This document shows, piece by piece, positions 33,351 through 46,655 of a DNA stretch of 64,000 bases. Origin of the DNA: Schistosoma haematobium. Lineage: Eukaryota; Platyhelminthes; Trematoda; Strigeidida; Schistosomatidae. The first letter of the stretch is position 1. Each line of letters starts with the position of its first letter. Both the position numbers and the translations under genes were made by a program. The notes beneath the pieces were generated by a model that saw nothing but the letters and a program-made list of their open reading frames with translations, was not told where the DNA came from and made no database searches. The DNA lies in the NCBI RefSeq assembly GCF_000699445.3, contig NC_067196.1, forward strand, positions 47,905,364 to 47,969,363. Reading direction: 5' to 3'.

Positions 33351-35914
33351 TTTTGTCCTGCAAATAACGAAAATGAAGTTGACATTTATATGTAAAGTGT
33401 ATGGGATATGAAGTTTCTATGAAGCTATAAATTAATACCACAAGAGATTTTATTTGATAGGTGATATTTTGAATTCTTCCATGTTGCTGTCATAAAAAAC
33501 TTTGGTTATTAAATGTACAAACTGAGGACATTTATTTTCTATGATAAGTAATTTTTAATTCTATGTTAACTGATATGTAGTCAACTGAATAATTGGAGTA
33601 AATAGTTTTTGATGAGCTTTAGAAACCTACAACTTTTGTGTCCATATGTGGTTTCCAGGCAAAAGATCATTATGTCAATTTCATGTTTCAGTGTTTTAAT
33701 GAAGCTGTTCTAATTAGTATTTTTTTTGATTGACTAATTTACAAAATAAATCAGTTGGAAATCACTGAAATTTAACTATGATAGAAGAAATTACTTGACA
33801 ACATTTCCACTGTATGTTTTTCATCCAATGATCAAGTGATCTTTAATCGATTATGAACCAGGAATAAAAACTATTTTATTAAATTATTTTCTCATAATGA
33901 TGAATGAGTATCTCAATTGTTATGATATTTACTGTAGATGAAAATGAACGATCTATGTGGATGTCAGTTATCTATATTTGTTCTTAATGATATTATATTT
34001 TTTTAATTTATAAATATGATTTCATTGTATGTGGAGAAGAGAGAAAGTTAGTTTAATCCAATTCACCTACTCATATAAAGAAAACAACAACAACAACAAC
34101 AAAACAGTTGATTGACAGCAGGGACATATCATTTAAGTAGCATAGTAATATGTATTCCATTTTTATAGAAATAAGGATGCGAAGTTAAAACTCTCTAGGG
34201 GAATGTTTTAACAAATCATTAGCAATATTAGTAGTTAACAAACTATAATAAGTGTGGAAGTAAGATGAAATTAAAATTACAAACAATTCTCAAACGATAC
34301 GGACATTGGGAGCCTGATTTCAATTAAACACATAATGAGGGAAATGTTTAGTTATTTTAAAATCTCCTATCACTTCGGATTCTCTTACGTTATTTGATAG
34401 AGTCATCAATTAATATATTCAATAATAAATAATATCAATACGTGAGTTATCTGTTTTCTTCTTGTTTAGTCAGTGAACTAGAAAAATATTTCAGTTAAGA
34501 CATTTGTCTACTGTCAAGACCTCCATCGACTACCATTGTATCGGCAGTCTTACTAATTATACCTAACAATTGGGAACCACTGTAATTACCATGACGCGAA
34601 GTGAGAACATAATGACTGGTCAAGATAAAAATTTATTGACTCTAAAAAAATGTCGTCAAAACAATTTATCTATAATCGCATCCTCATTAAGACTAAATAC
34701 ACTCATTCACACACTGATTTTGTACACACTTGGTAATTTGTTAATCTACATCGTATAGATGGAAAGATACACATGGTTAGACACCAAATAAACATAACTA
34801 ATATAATTGTCACGCTGTACGAAAGTTCACGTCTGTCATTTTGGATGAAATTTACATTTAATACAAAAAAAATATTCACTTGACATTCGGAAATTTAATT
34901 CATTATAGTACTGTATAAGATATTATGCTCAGAATAAAAACAATGTTAACATTTCACGCTCGGAATAAAACTAATATCATAAAACTTGACATTGACTTGA
35001 AGAAAACGAAACTGCGATTCTTATCCACTCTTATAATAGACTATCATTAAATTATGGCGTTAAAGTGATTGGAAATGAAGCAACATTTATGCAATATATA
35101 TAACCATGCATCTCAAGTTGTAATCAAATAATTGGTCCAGGGTTTAGATCACTCAACTCCAAACCAGTGGACTGAATACCGAAGACTTTCAGATACTATT
35201 CCGGATTCGATTAATAAAGGACATTCTGATGTGTATAAGACTATGAAGCTATTCGTAAGTACGTGGCTAATTAACAACGACAGGGAGTTCTAAGAGAGGG
35301 TAATGCAATAGACCAGTACTCTCTCCCTATTGAGGAAAACTAACTTCATGAGTTTTATCCCAACCAAAATACTCCACTAACAAATCTTCATCATATAGGA
35401 AATGAATTTCTTATAGACGAAATCCACTGGAATTAGGACCGACCTAATGATGAGTTATAAACTCGATTGTACAAATGTTTTTATTTTATGTACTAATTTA
35501 TCACAAAGAAATGAATGAAGGAATTATACAGCACCCAAAAATAAAAGATAACAATAATAGATTCTCACACTTGATTTAGTGGATATATATTGTGACTATT
35601 GTAAACTGCTGCAAAATTTGAAAAGTTTATTTGAAAACTAAAAGGTTTATTAGCAACTTTGAAGTGACTTGAGTGCAAATTTGTGTAACAACACTGTTTC
35701 ATCTAATCTTTTAGAGTTTAGTTTATGCACAAGATATCAGTTAACGAGCTGTAACAAAAGGTTTCTTAAATTAATACTACTCAAAAAGAGGACATTAAGT
35801 CTTATTTGGTTGTAACACCGTTATTTTACTTTTTCAGCTTGTTTCAACATTATCTTTAATATTTTTCACGAATAATTAATAAATAATATAGTCTTCAATT
35901 GAATTTAGATGATG
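33351..35914. other. No recognisable gene
   Basis: AT-rich. A short (AAC)n repeat occurs at about 34083-34103. Confidence 0.35.
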
Positions 35915-36090
35915 ATTAGCAGTGAAATTCAGGACGCTAATTAATCACCATTAGGTGTTCGTCAGCTGGATATACTTTCATATCAGTGTTGATGTTCACA
36001 TCAGACCTAGAATGACTAGCTCCAAACGCTCAAATTATTATCCACTGAGCTAACGAGTCCAGAGTGTATAAATGCAAAACGTGACTGATG
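35915..36090 (-). mobile_element. Family B SINE, strongly degraded
   Basis: Minus strand retains GTTAGCTCAGTGGATAA (box A), ATCCAGCTGACGA (stem I plus core) and GCGTCCTGAAT (stem III and I side). The stem II and GAAA region is scrambled. Confidence 0.55.
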
Positions 36091-37439
36091 GATTGTATTC
36101 CTTCACATCAACAATGAGATGATGGCAACACTTACAAATATTGTATCAGTTGTTTGTATCCACTAAATATCAATCTAGCTACGTTACTGATTTAAAATTT
36201 TGAATACGTTGAGTTATGTGGTCAGTCAGCGAACAAGTTGAAGGAAAAATTCACATTGTCATATTTCAACTAGAAATGAATCAATTTTCAATTGGTAGAC
36301 TTTAAATATAAATATGTCTAGAGACCAACCCAATAACCCATCGGGTTTCGTTAATGATGCTAATCAATAGGAATAATGTTAATATAATATGTTTGACATC
36401 GACCCCAACTTTTTTAAAGATGAGTATCTCAGTGACTACCTTTGATTGGTCTAGATGATTTAGTTATGTAACCCCCTTGGGAGCAAGAAATAAATGACAC
36501 CAAAATACATAATGTATACATTAAGTGATCACTAATCCAATATAATGAGTTACATAATATGCTGAGAGATAATCCATTTTGTGTAACTTTAACTGTTAGA
36601 TTAATTATACTTGAGAAATTCCCTTCATATAATCTTACACTAGAGATGCATACGTTTACTAAGAGTGAGGAGTGTAATTAACTACAAACTATAGAATATT
36701 CATTCAGTCCACTATGAATTCTTGGTTACTGTGGAAGTAATAAAGAGTCATAGATAAAAACATGTACGGAAATATTTAAGAACACAGAATCACTAACATT
36801 ATGAATCACATAAAACTTAACATATTTATCTTTGAGACTAAACTTAAATTTATGCCATCATGAAACTAAGACAAAACAAATCAGAAAGTTTTATGGAGAC
36901 AAAAGCTCTAAATTTAGTTGCTTTCGTAGCTGCAAAGAAGATAAGAAATAGAAGAATTCTCTGGATATTCTTCATGCGATCAGAAAAGCCTAAGCTGGCT
37001 ATCAAAATCCTTCGAATATTAGTTTATAGGGATGAGGTTTGTGTACTTTGGTTTCAATTTATCTTTCCATATGTGAATAATCCCCATATACGAAAAGTTA
37101 AAGTTTTTCATTTGTTTTCAGTTATAACCTTTTATTAACAAACACATATATATGTACTGACCGATATTTCTTATGAGCAGTTAATTCTTTACAGTTTCTA
37201 ACCTATATGCTGTCCATTCATATCATTATAGCTGGGGATAACATAAGAAAAATACCGACTAATCAATATTCATTATACAGTTGTGCCATTCAGCTGACTT
37301 GGTCCTTAATCATTTTTTATTGCAGTCAATTGCTTTAGACACATATCATTTAACAGCAACGGAGATAACTTTATTTTTTTCCGTTTTGAGTTGAAAAATT
37401 TTATCGACCATCAAAGGCCACTCCTTTTGGAGGTGTGTT
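36091..37439. other. No recognisable gene
   Basis: AT-rich. A 92-codon ORF at 36860-37138 has low complexity and no recognisable motif; probably chance. Confidence 0.35.
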
Positions 37440-37680
37440 CATTGAACATGGTGATTTAATCGTGAACCATTCCTTGTCTTTCTGGAGAACGTCGTCAGCA
37501 TACACTTCAAAAACAAGTGAGTCCTTAACATTTCGTCACAGTAGCTTATTCTTGAGACCATGAACCAAATCAAATAGGAGAGCTGTTAGAAACCGGAAAC
37601 TACTGGACAACTATTTCGTCCTAATATGGGTCTTCTCGTTATGAAACATCCATGACCCCAACGGGAATCGTTAACTGGTT
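37440..37680 (-). mobile_element. Degraded family C and family A fragments
   Basis: About 37440-37530 resembles family C (minus strand GCTGACGACGTTCTCCAGAA, core CTGACGA). About 37545-37680 resembles a family A hammerhead region (minus strand CATATTAGGACGAAATAG, TGTCCAGTAG) with the CTGANGA core lost. Confidence 0.45.
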
Positions 37681-39119
37681 TGTGATCTCATAATCATTCA
37701 ATAATTTTCACAACTCCTCTCAGTGATAGCTGGTTACGTTGGTGTAGAGTTTAGCTAATTATTGTTCATGGTTGTGACTGCTATTTGCATGTTTGTTTTG
37801 ATTATATTTGCCTTTGACTCGTTTTTTACTGTAGTTATTTATTCTTTTATTCATTAGTAGCTAGGCTGGATCGATTTCATTATGTCCATTAACTGACTCG
37901 TGACTGGTATATAAAATGTGTAAATATTTTCTGGCTATTTTATGTTTCTTCTATCCAGTATTTCAAAATTTTGCTAGGTGAAGTTAACTTCACAATTTTC
38001 CACATTTATTGATATAAGGGAAGCTATATAGTGTGGTTTAACGACTAATGATGCTCACATAGACGTGGACAGAAAAGGCGGTTGCTTTGTTCACTGTAGC
38101 ATTTTCCACAGTTACTACGACTAATCGTGTATATATTGTTTACATTGTCTTCATATGTCACGATGTCCTTTGACCTAGATGATACTGACTGCAAAGATTT
38201 TGTGAGCTTGTGGACTAAGCCAACTCCTACCCGTTTCAATAAAGTTTGTGATCTCGCAGATATATTTGAGTTGGAACAGTTATCCAACTGATGACTTTTC
38301 TCCGTGGACTGTTTGTTTGGTTATCAGTTAAATGAACATTTCTTGATGAATTTTTATGAATAGCCATTTTAAAAATACATTATATAGATCCTGATTTTAA
38401 TTCTCTGTAATAGCAGTGTCGTAATAACTTTTCATTCTTTGAAACGGGTTTTATTTATTGTTTAATTATCGGTCACTGGGTTGTTGATGTTGCAATTTAT
38501 TATTTGTTCAGTTTATGTTGCTTCCCGGTATATTTAAGTCTTCAGTTATCCCGTATTCGTTATTATAATCAATTTACAAAAAATGGCAGTTCGTTATCCT
38601 CACGTCAAATTTTATGTCATCGAAGATACTATTGAAAAATTTGTCAGTAGTTTAGAGCAATTGATGATGAATATGTTGCCCAAATATCGTGTCCGAATTT
38701 TTAGTTCGATCATTTATAAGACTAGATTTTACCACTTTTGTATTGCTGCGGATATATGTGGTCCCATTGGGGATTCTTTTGCATGTTTGTATCTTTTACC
38801 ATTGAATTGGAATTAAATTGTTAGATAAAAGTCTATGAAATTAATTAAAGTGAATTTGAAGCTTGCTGTAATGCGAAATGTTTGTCATTGTTGTGGAGGA
38901 GGGATATCTAGTCTTTTGTAAGGTTGGATTCAACTGCGGTGATATCAAAAAATATCATTAGTACACTGTTTGCAATTTCAATATCTCTGTATTGACGAGT
39001 CAATAGAATGACATTATGAGGCCACCAGATGTTTATGTGTCTTTAACTGTTCTTTTCCTCATCTGGACGACCATTCATGAGATGTTTTATATAAAATATT
39101 ATTATAGGGCATATTTCAA
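37681..39119. other. No recognisable gene; two unexplained short ORFs
   Basis: Minus ORF 38045-38287 (80 codons, cysteine-containing C-terminus) and plus ORF 38583-38816 (77 codons, starting MAVRYPHVKFYVIEDT). I recognise neither. Their less AT-driven composition makes a small exon possible. Confidence 0.3.
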
Positions 39120-39410
39120 TAAAGCCGAATAAAAATTGAGTGTAATTAAATAATAAAATAGATGCTGGAGATGGATAAGATATTCATTGGGGAAATCATC
39201 AAACAGCATCAAAAGCCAGGACTTCAGTTGGAATCCTGAAGGCAAAAGGAAAAAGGCAGACCAAAAAAACGCATAGCACCAGAAATAGGAGGCAGATATC
39301 AAAATAATGAGTAGGTGTTAGAAAAAACTGTAAAGGAAACCCTAAGACAGAATTGCTTGAAGAATCCTGGTGAGTGGCTTATGTTCTACGAGTAGTAACA
39401 AGCATAACTA
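39120..39410 (+). pseudogene. Degraded RTE LINE 3' end
   Basis: Translates with interruptions into RTE C-terminal pieces (SWNPEGKRKKADQK and similar) and ends near GGCTTATGTTCTACGAG, the usual family end. Many stops and indels; an old copy. Confidence 0.6.
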
Positions 39411-40470
39411 AATAAGTTGGGAAAATGTTTGAGTAGCTGTTAGCGCGTAATTACAATTTATGTGAACTCTATTACCGAATCAAACCAAATGTAACAAAGT
39501 TATTATATGTTATACTTTTCAGTTTTGACGTTTAATTAAGAGACCTATGGAAATTATGCAATGAAGAGTTATCAATGTACAAAATTATCTACTGAGAATT
39601 AATACCCCATATAAGAACTTACAGTTGGTCAAATTTTCTTTAAACTCATGTTGATCTCAACCGCCATTTTAAATCTTGAATGATATCACAATATAGTAAA
39701 AATACAATGGTGCATAGTACTTCAAATTAATTTTCACTCCAATTATACAGCAAACAATTTAAGATTTTATCTTAAGAAAGGTCAATAAGGGTGAATTTTC
39801 AAATTATACTGATTTCCAGCTCTATGAATTGAAGAACATCATTTATCTTTTCAAGAACATAATCAAAATAATAACTCATGAACACATAACTTTGGACACA
39901 AATTAAATCTTGCATTGTGGTATTTTCTATATTATGGACTTGTTTGATGGCAAGTATTCCATATTAATAACATCTCTTTTCTAATAGACAATAATTTTCT
40001 AGCTTAATAAACTACTTTGATCGAACTATTTAACTATCTTCTTTATAAAACAACACTATTTTCTTGGATAAAAAACAAACAAAAAAGTGAAATGTTTACT
40101 ACATTTTCTATGTTTATTGTGTTTGTTTGTTATTTATTTTCTATATTGTCTCATTTTATTCATGATATATAAAATTAACTGGATGACAATAAAGTTAAAG
40201 CCTCTACAAACTATCAATCATCCATACTTCATTGTTTGTTTTTTCCTTCTCCTCTCTTGTTCAATAAATGAAATGAAAGGTAAGTAACATAGAAGAAATA
40301 ATAATATTTAGAGAATATTATTGGCAGAAAAAAATGAGAAAATGATTATATAAGATGATTTGGACAGCTGGTATATCTTGAAGAGAACTGGTGATACAAT
40401 GTAGATAAAAACAAAAGAAAAAAACAAAACGTTTATAGTGAAAAATGGATGATACAACACGAACTAACTT
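39411..40470. other. No recognisable gene
   Basis: AT-rich. A 66-codon hydrophobic ORF at 40087-40287 reads as low-complexity coding and is not supported. Confidence 0.35.
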
Positions 40471-40471
40471 T

Positions 40472-40930
40472 ACTCATTGATCTTACTTACTTACTTACTT
40501 ACGCCTGTTACTCCTAATGGAGCATAGGCCGCCGACCACCACTCTCCAACCCACTCTGTCCTGGGCCTTCTTTTCTAGTTCTATCCAATTCTTGTTCATT
40601 TTTCTCATGTCTATTTCCATTTCCCGGCGTAATGTGTTCTTTTGTCTTCCTCTTTTCCTTTGGCTTTCAGGATTCCATGTGAGGGCTTGCCTTGTGACGC
40701 ATTTGGGTGCTTTCCTCAATGTGTGTCCTATTCACTTCCATCGCTTCTTCCTAATTTCTTCCTCCTCTGGGATCTGGCTTGTCCTTTCCCACAGTAGGTT
40801 GTTGCTAATAGTGTCCGGCCAACGGATCTGAAGTATTTTGCGTAGACAACTGTTAATAAACACCTGTATCTTCTGGATGATGGCCTTCGTAGTTCTCCAG
40901 GTTTCCGCCCCATACAACTCACTGATCTTA
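40472..40930 (-). mobile_element. 5'-truncated RTE LINE insertion with target-site duplication
   Basis: Minus-strand C-terminal RTE sequence ([19 protein letters not shown]..., [35 protein letters not shown]) with a TAAG-type tail (TTACTTACTTACTTACG at 40483). It is flanked by ACTCATTGATCTTA (40472-40485) and ACTCACTGATCTTA (40917-40930), a 13/14 match that looks like the duplicated target. It is better preserved than the 39.1 and 62.2 kb copies, but frame breaks remain. Confidence 0.8.
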
Positions 40931-41639
40931 TGCATACAAAAAAGGAAGAACTATGATAAAAACAAGATAAAGAGTGAAAGGAGAAAAAAAGATGAATAAA
41001 AATAAGAGATGATTTCTACAAATATTCTTCTTATCAGACAAGTTTTTATTTTTCTTTGTCTGTATTTGTAATCTAATAGTTAGAACCTTAAACCCTTTTC
41101 TTTTATTTTCTGTTAGTTGATTGTAGATAGAAAAGTTTATGGTTAATTGATGTGTTTATTTGTTTACTTTTCACTTGAACTGTTGAAATAAAATTTAAGA
41201 TTGTTCAATTTATGTCTCGTCTTCGTCAAGTTACATTTGATTAATCTCTATATTTATTGCATATGTATAATTAGTTAATCGAAACAAGTAATTGAATTTG
41301 TAGCTATTTACTGTTTGTTTACATCTTTACATTGGTAATTTAATTTATCTCACCTCGTCAATAAGATGATAATCTAAATGTGAATATGGGATAGTAAACG
41401 TTAGGCCTACGAGTTAGACATATAACGCTAATAAAATGTTTAAGTCATTTCGTAATTTTTCTTAAGCATTTAGAAAACCAAGAGAAATAGATTAGATAGT
41501 GTAAAATTTATAAATAACCCGAATAATTAGATAAAGTTATTATTTGCTCTGCAGAATATTAGGAAGTAGTATGGTTAGAGGTAGTCATCGGAGTATCCTG
41601 AACCTAGATCTCTTGCTGTTTGGTATACTCTCATTTTTA
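40931..41639. other. No recognisable gene
   Basis: AT-rich intergenic DNA. Confidence 0.35.
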
Positions 41640-41770
41640 AAGGGATTTGTTTGTTTGGCAGAATTTTAGTCTTCGAGCCAAATAGTTATATCGTAAAGGT
41701 TTTATTGTCTTTTGAAAGGTATCATCATCATAAATTTCAGATAGAAGTGAGCGATTCAGATTTCTTCACA
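41640..41770 (-). mobile_element. Family C repeat, degraded
   Basis: The minus strand shows ATGATGATGATA, AAAGACAAT and AAACC at the positions of the family C core, stem II and stem III. No intact ribozyme. Confidence 0.4.
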
Positions 41771-44186
41771 TACGACTGATAGCTTGTTCTGTCAACCTTG
41801 ATCGAAACTGGTTTCTATTGGCTATTATCCTGTCATTGTCTGGGTATTTATATTGGTTATTTTCCACTTTCATCTAGTTTTTTGTTTATAATTCTTATAA
41901 TCGGATGAAAAATGAGATCGATTTCTGTATGCTTGTTGATTGCTGATTAGCCTGATCACCAAGCTTCTAAAAACAGCCTGGTTTTCTTTGTATTCTCTCT
42001 GTTCAGGATTTAAATATTTTTCCAGTTGAACATGCGTTCCTAACTAATTGCTTAATTTCTCTCTGGAATTCAGACCCTCATCATGTGACAACTTAAATGA
42101 TAAAATTCTATAAATACTAAGGAACAGATTATCAAATGACATCAATCACTAGCCAGTAATCAATTAATTGAGAAACAACATTGCAAAACTGTAAGCTTTG
42201 CTGTTTAATGAAATACATGAAAAAAATCACAATTGTTCTTTAAATCAGGTTATTTAGTTAATACATATTGAAACCATACAGTGGAGAAACGATTTCGTAT
42301 TTCGGCGGTTTGTCTACGCAGTTCATAAGGTTTTATAGTATAATAAGAATAAAAATTATTGAGCACGAAACCTATCCAAATCGAACTTGATTTGATATAA
42401 GCTTTTCTATATTCACTTCGTGTTACACAAACTTATTTGTTTTATAATTTCTACTAAAGATGTGTGAATAAATATGATTACTTTATGCCTGCTAAATCGA
42501 TATAAAACAAAATTGGCAAAAATGTATTACATATGTATCAGTCAGCTTAGGTGTGTCGCATAAGAATGATTGACAGGAAATTTCGCATGGATTTATAACC
42601 ACACATAAGAAAACTTAGGTCGATTCATGACCATGACAACCTGATTATCTACGAGGTTATTTGATTACATTAGTTTGTTGATGGATTATATGTAACCTAA
42701 TTTATCACTTTATCAGATTTTTGGGTGAAATTCGTGAAAGATTTGATGATCCAGAAATATTGAAGAAACTACGTGACTAAATGTAAGGAGTTTTATAACA
42801 GTGAGAATGAATTGTTGAGCATAAAAGTAGATGTTTGTAAATAAACTTTGAATATTCGATGTATTCTAAGCATGTAATTTTTTTCTTCAACTATGTAAAT
42901 GAAATATAGAATTTGCACCTTGGTAAAATCTTTAATTGGTATCAAGGTTAATTATTTTATGCATAGAAAGGCGGAAAAATACTTTTGTAATTTCGTGAGT
43001 AGGAAAACTTTCAAGGGTATTACAAGCTGTATTGGAATTAAGTTTTTGGATTAAAAAGTCAATAAAAGCTTGTACACGTAAAGAAGGGTTGTTACTCTCA
43101 CATGGATTGTTAGTAAAAATTTGATGGATATTAAAGAAGGGCATAGTAAGAAAAACACGACACATGGGCAGTTATACAGTGGTAAATCATCTTAGATACT
43201 TTCGATGAGTACTTTTCGAAAAGTATTTTATGGTAGTTTTGTAAAATATTGGTTATCAGTTTTCTGTCAACCTAACAATTATTGCTTTGGTGTTTGTGGA
43301 TGGGTTAGTCAGTTTTGTCTGAAAATGCTCTACTTGCCTTACATTTTGATATGGTTGTTTGCTCGTGTGATCACATAGGTTACAAATCAGAATAGCTAAA
43401 AATACTTGCAATCATTTATCTTGACTTGCTTTGATCTAACTGGGAGTTCTGGAGTATGGGAATTTTCATGGTTTATTTACTGTAAAAAATGCAGTAGTAT
43501 CAATAGAGTACCCAGAATAAAATAGTGAATGTAACATAAAACAGGCAAATTTCTTTCTTTATCGATAAAGATAATCAACTACTCCTTTCAGCAGGATTTT
43601 AAATTAACCACTCTACAATACCATGGACAGTTGTACATTTTAATTGTCATAAAATATCATTAAGTCACCACAAAGTGATTAGTGTAGCTATAGATCTCCA
43701 TATAAACGGAAAAGCATTCTGCAGAAATATGGTCGGCTGTAAATGTATTAAAAAGAGCATGGAGTTGGTCAATGTACCTTCAAATTCTATAAATTATCAT
43801 ATGTTTCAATTTACTTGGTAAGTTAGTAATCGTAAAACTAACGCCGCTGACAAGATATGAAGAAATCAAATCTTAGAAAATATTCTAAGTAGTAAAAGAT
43901 AAGATAAAATCTATAATATTTTAAATACAAAGTTGAGCTTGATTTAATAAGATATCGTACACAGTTTAGTATAATTAACCAACTGTTAAGTATAACCACG
44001 TAGATTTTGAATTGATAAGTTGGATGTTAACAGATGTTTAGTAAAATCTTATTAATCGACTTGTTAGAGTTTTTAAAAAGGAATGTATTCGTGAGGGTTT
44101 GATACAGCAACTACTTTTCTAATAAAATAAAAAAACACAACTAATAAATTGTTTGCTAGAAACAGATTATTATTCGTGGATTATTT
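41771..44186. other. No recognisable gene
   Basis: AT-rich. Minus ORF 42932-43165 (77 codons) has a protein-like composition (SNNPSLRVQAFIDFLIQKLN) but no family I recognise. Confidence 0.3.
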
Positions 44187-44425
44187 GAAGTTAGACATTA
44201 ACACCGTTGGATGCCGGCTCAGTGGTCTGATGATTAAGCGCTAGCGCGCGAGACTAGTAGGTCCTGGACTCAAATCTCGCAAGGCGAAGTCGTTGATACA
44301 CACTGCTGAGGAGTCTCATAATAGAACGAAACGGCCGTCCAGTGTTTCCTGGTTTTCCATGGTGGTCTAGCTTCAATTATTTCAACAACTGAAATTACTA
44401 TAATATTCACAAAAACCCCTTCTGA
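44187..44425 (+). mobile_element. Family A hammerhead SINE-like element
   Basis: Full copy: GAAGTTAGACATTAACACCG start, box A (CAGTGGTCTGATGATTAAG), degraded box B (GACTCAAATCTC), hammerhead, and the tail GGTGGTCTAGCTTCAATT...CCACAAA-like end. Confidence 0.8.
44300..44345 (+). ncRNA. Hammerhead motif, family A (44.3 kb)
   Basis: Stem I ACACTG/CAGTGT is perfect (44300-44305, 44340-44345). Core CTGAGGA at 44306-44312 fits CUGANGA. GAAA and a 4-bp stem III (ACGG/CCGT) are intact. Stem II (GTCT...GAAC) has lost pairs, so activity is doubtful. Confidence 0.65.
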
Positions 44426-45455
44426 GTTTAACTTTCCTTAACAGCATACTTGTCTAATAACTGCTTAATATTATCTCTCAATACTATATTTAGAAGAAAC
44501 AACAATTATGAAGAATTATTTTATCTCATCATAATGAGAATGTTTTAACCGTAAATGTTTATTCGTTTATTTATTTTTGATGAACTAAAAATATAGAAGA
44601 AAAAACATTCTGAAGGCATTCAATGAGTTCCTGAAGTCTCTCACAAAGATCATAGCAACAAAAAGGATTTTTTTGGTTTCTTTGCTAACAAAAAAAATAT
44701 TTTGAATAATAGTAATAATAATAATAATGGGAGAAAAAAGTATTTTCAGTGTAAGTTTGAAAAAAATAATGATCTAGTTATTTCGAATAGATTTATTGTC
44801 TGGTTTTCATTATAATGTCTGGGTTATGTTGAATTCATGTTTCTTTTCTTTATTCTTACTTTCTTTCTTAATACAAAATAGACATATTCACAATGAATGT
44901 TATACTATAAATAAAAAATCAAAATGATAACCAGACAAAGAAATAGAAATGAAATGAAATATAGAATAATGGATTCATATTCTAATGTATTCTTTTTTAA
45001 TTTCAACTACAGAATATAACAAGATGAATTTAATAATTCAATGTTGATTACTGATGGACTAATGGAAAACTGAGGAAACAAAAAACGTTTTTAGTATTTG
45101 CAGCGTTTTTTTATAGAAAGAATATAAGTGAAGTTCATTGGTAATTTCTTGTTTTTCTCCTGGTAGACTATTAAAATTGGCAGATATCTATATTGTTTAA
45201 AATTTATTTAAGACTGTTGTTATATTATTAAGTAGATATTACTCAATGAAACCATTAAATCATTACTGAATAACCAATCAAGTGTATAGCATTTTATTTT
45301 TAAATTGTTAAATAAAAATGAATTCATTTGTTGTCTCTGTTGTGGCCTGTGGTGTCCAAACTCTAATACTGATACATGATGTGATACATGCTAACTCCCA
45401 AACTGACTACTTGAGCGAGAAAGTTAGTTGGGTTACCGAATAAATCGTACAAATA

Positions 45456-45458
<3 letters not shown>
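44426..45458. other. No recognisable gene
   Basis: AT-rich, with a short TAA repeat near 44707-44728. Confidence 0.35.

Positions 45459-45542
<84 letters not shown>
45459..45542. repeat. (AT)n microsatellite
   Basis: About 84 bases of uninterrupted AT dinucleotide. Confidence 0.95.
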
Positions 45543-45548
<6 letters not shown>

Positions 45549-46255
45549 CACTCTAATCCTTAGGAGATTGACCCATTTCTTAGCAAATGAAATACACTTG
45601 TCATTTAGGTCATTTCTGATTATCATCGATTAACCTTCTCATTAGGCTACTTTTGATTGGCTCTCGTTACCAGTTTCTTTTCAATGAAAAGGTATTCTAT
45701 TCATTTTTAGTTATAACATAGCAAACATAATTGAATGATAAGGTTTTAATACTATCTTTCTATGCCACAATACAATTACCTATAAGAAAGATATGAAATG
45801 ATTTTTTAACTTTTGATTAGCTACGATACGATGGTTGTTACTTACAAAATGTTCATTAAGTTAAAAAAATGCTCACCAATGTAAGGTTAATGCTCACTGC
45901 TAATTAAGCAGTTCTTAACCATATGCAAAGGCGAATTATTTTTCAAACATATGACTTATGAAATAAGTGTTATACATAACAAATGATAATTAGACATTTT
46001 GTAATTGTGTAAATTTAACTGAAGATCTTTTAAATGTAATAATTTCAATAATAAATTAGTGGAGTGTACTAGTTAACATCAAGTCAAGCTATTTTTTTGG
46101 TATTTAAGTTCAAAAATTTAAATTTGCAAAGTTGTAAACCAATAAAAACGAATCAGAATGAGTAATTATTTTGTGATTTAAAAACCTTAACAAATATTTA
46201 GTGAATTATTTTATGAATTAAACTTCCAACATAAATAACAATTTAAAACTACCAT
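45543..46255. other. No recognisable gene
   Basis: AT-rich intergenic DNA. Confidence 0.35.
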
Positions 46256-46288
46256 TGTTTGCAAAGATGAGTAGTCACTAGCAGTGGA

Positions 46289-46333
46289 ATCCAGAACGCG
46301 AGTTTCGTCCTATTTGAGACTCGTCAGCTGAAT
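46289..46333 (-). ncRNA. Hammerhead motif, family B (46.3 kb, minus)
   Basis: Mirror of the motif at 47917-47961: stem I ATTCAG/CTGGAT, core CTGACGA (46321-46327 as complement), stem II GTCT-CAAATA-GGAC, GAAA, minimal stem III, GTT triplet. All core positions fit CUGANGA...GAAA. Confidence 0.75.
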
Positions 46334-46464
46334 GCACATGCATCTCAGATTTGATGTTCACTCTGAGACTCGAACCTAGTACTGCTCGCTTCAAACTCCA
46401 TCACGTTATCCACTTAGCTACTGAGTTCTGGATACCACTTGTTTGTGCAATGGGATGAAGTTTG

Positions 46465-46509
46465 AATTCACTGACGAGCCCCAAATAAGACGAAACGCGC
46501 GTCCTGGAT
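46465..46509 (+). ncRNA. Hammerhead motif, family B (46.5 kb, plus)
   Basis: Core CTGACGA at 46471-46477, loop CCCAAATAAGAC, GAAA, CGCGCGTC|CTGGAT. One base of stem I next to the core is missing (ATTCA instead of ATTCAG) and stem II has a mismatch, so folding is weaker. Confidence 0.6.
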
Positions 46510-46655
46510 TCCACTGCTAACCACTATCCATCTTTGCTTATAATGCTTGTGAATTAAGACAATATCGAGGCAATACGCACAGTATGTACATATGCTAATA
46601 AGAGACTGATCAATTACAGTCCTAAACATCAATGGAAAGATTCAAGTAAATAATA

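Larger units (their letters stand above)
46256..46655. mobile_element. Head-to-head family B SINE pair (left arm)
   Basis: Minus copy at 46256-46440 with a tRNA-like head (box B GGTTCGAGTCTC and box A TAGCTAAGTGG on the minus strand) and a hammerhead. It is followed by a headless plus copy at 46441-46655 with a hammerhead and long tail. The whole arm is repeated inverted at 47590-47995. Confidence 0.8.

Noticed and set aside
34083..34103. (AAC)n run as a feature of interest
   Set aside because: Short, common simple repeat.
45363..45626. Minus-strand 87-codon ORF with a Tyr-Ile repeat
   Set aside because: Translation of the AT microsatellite.
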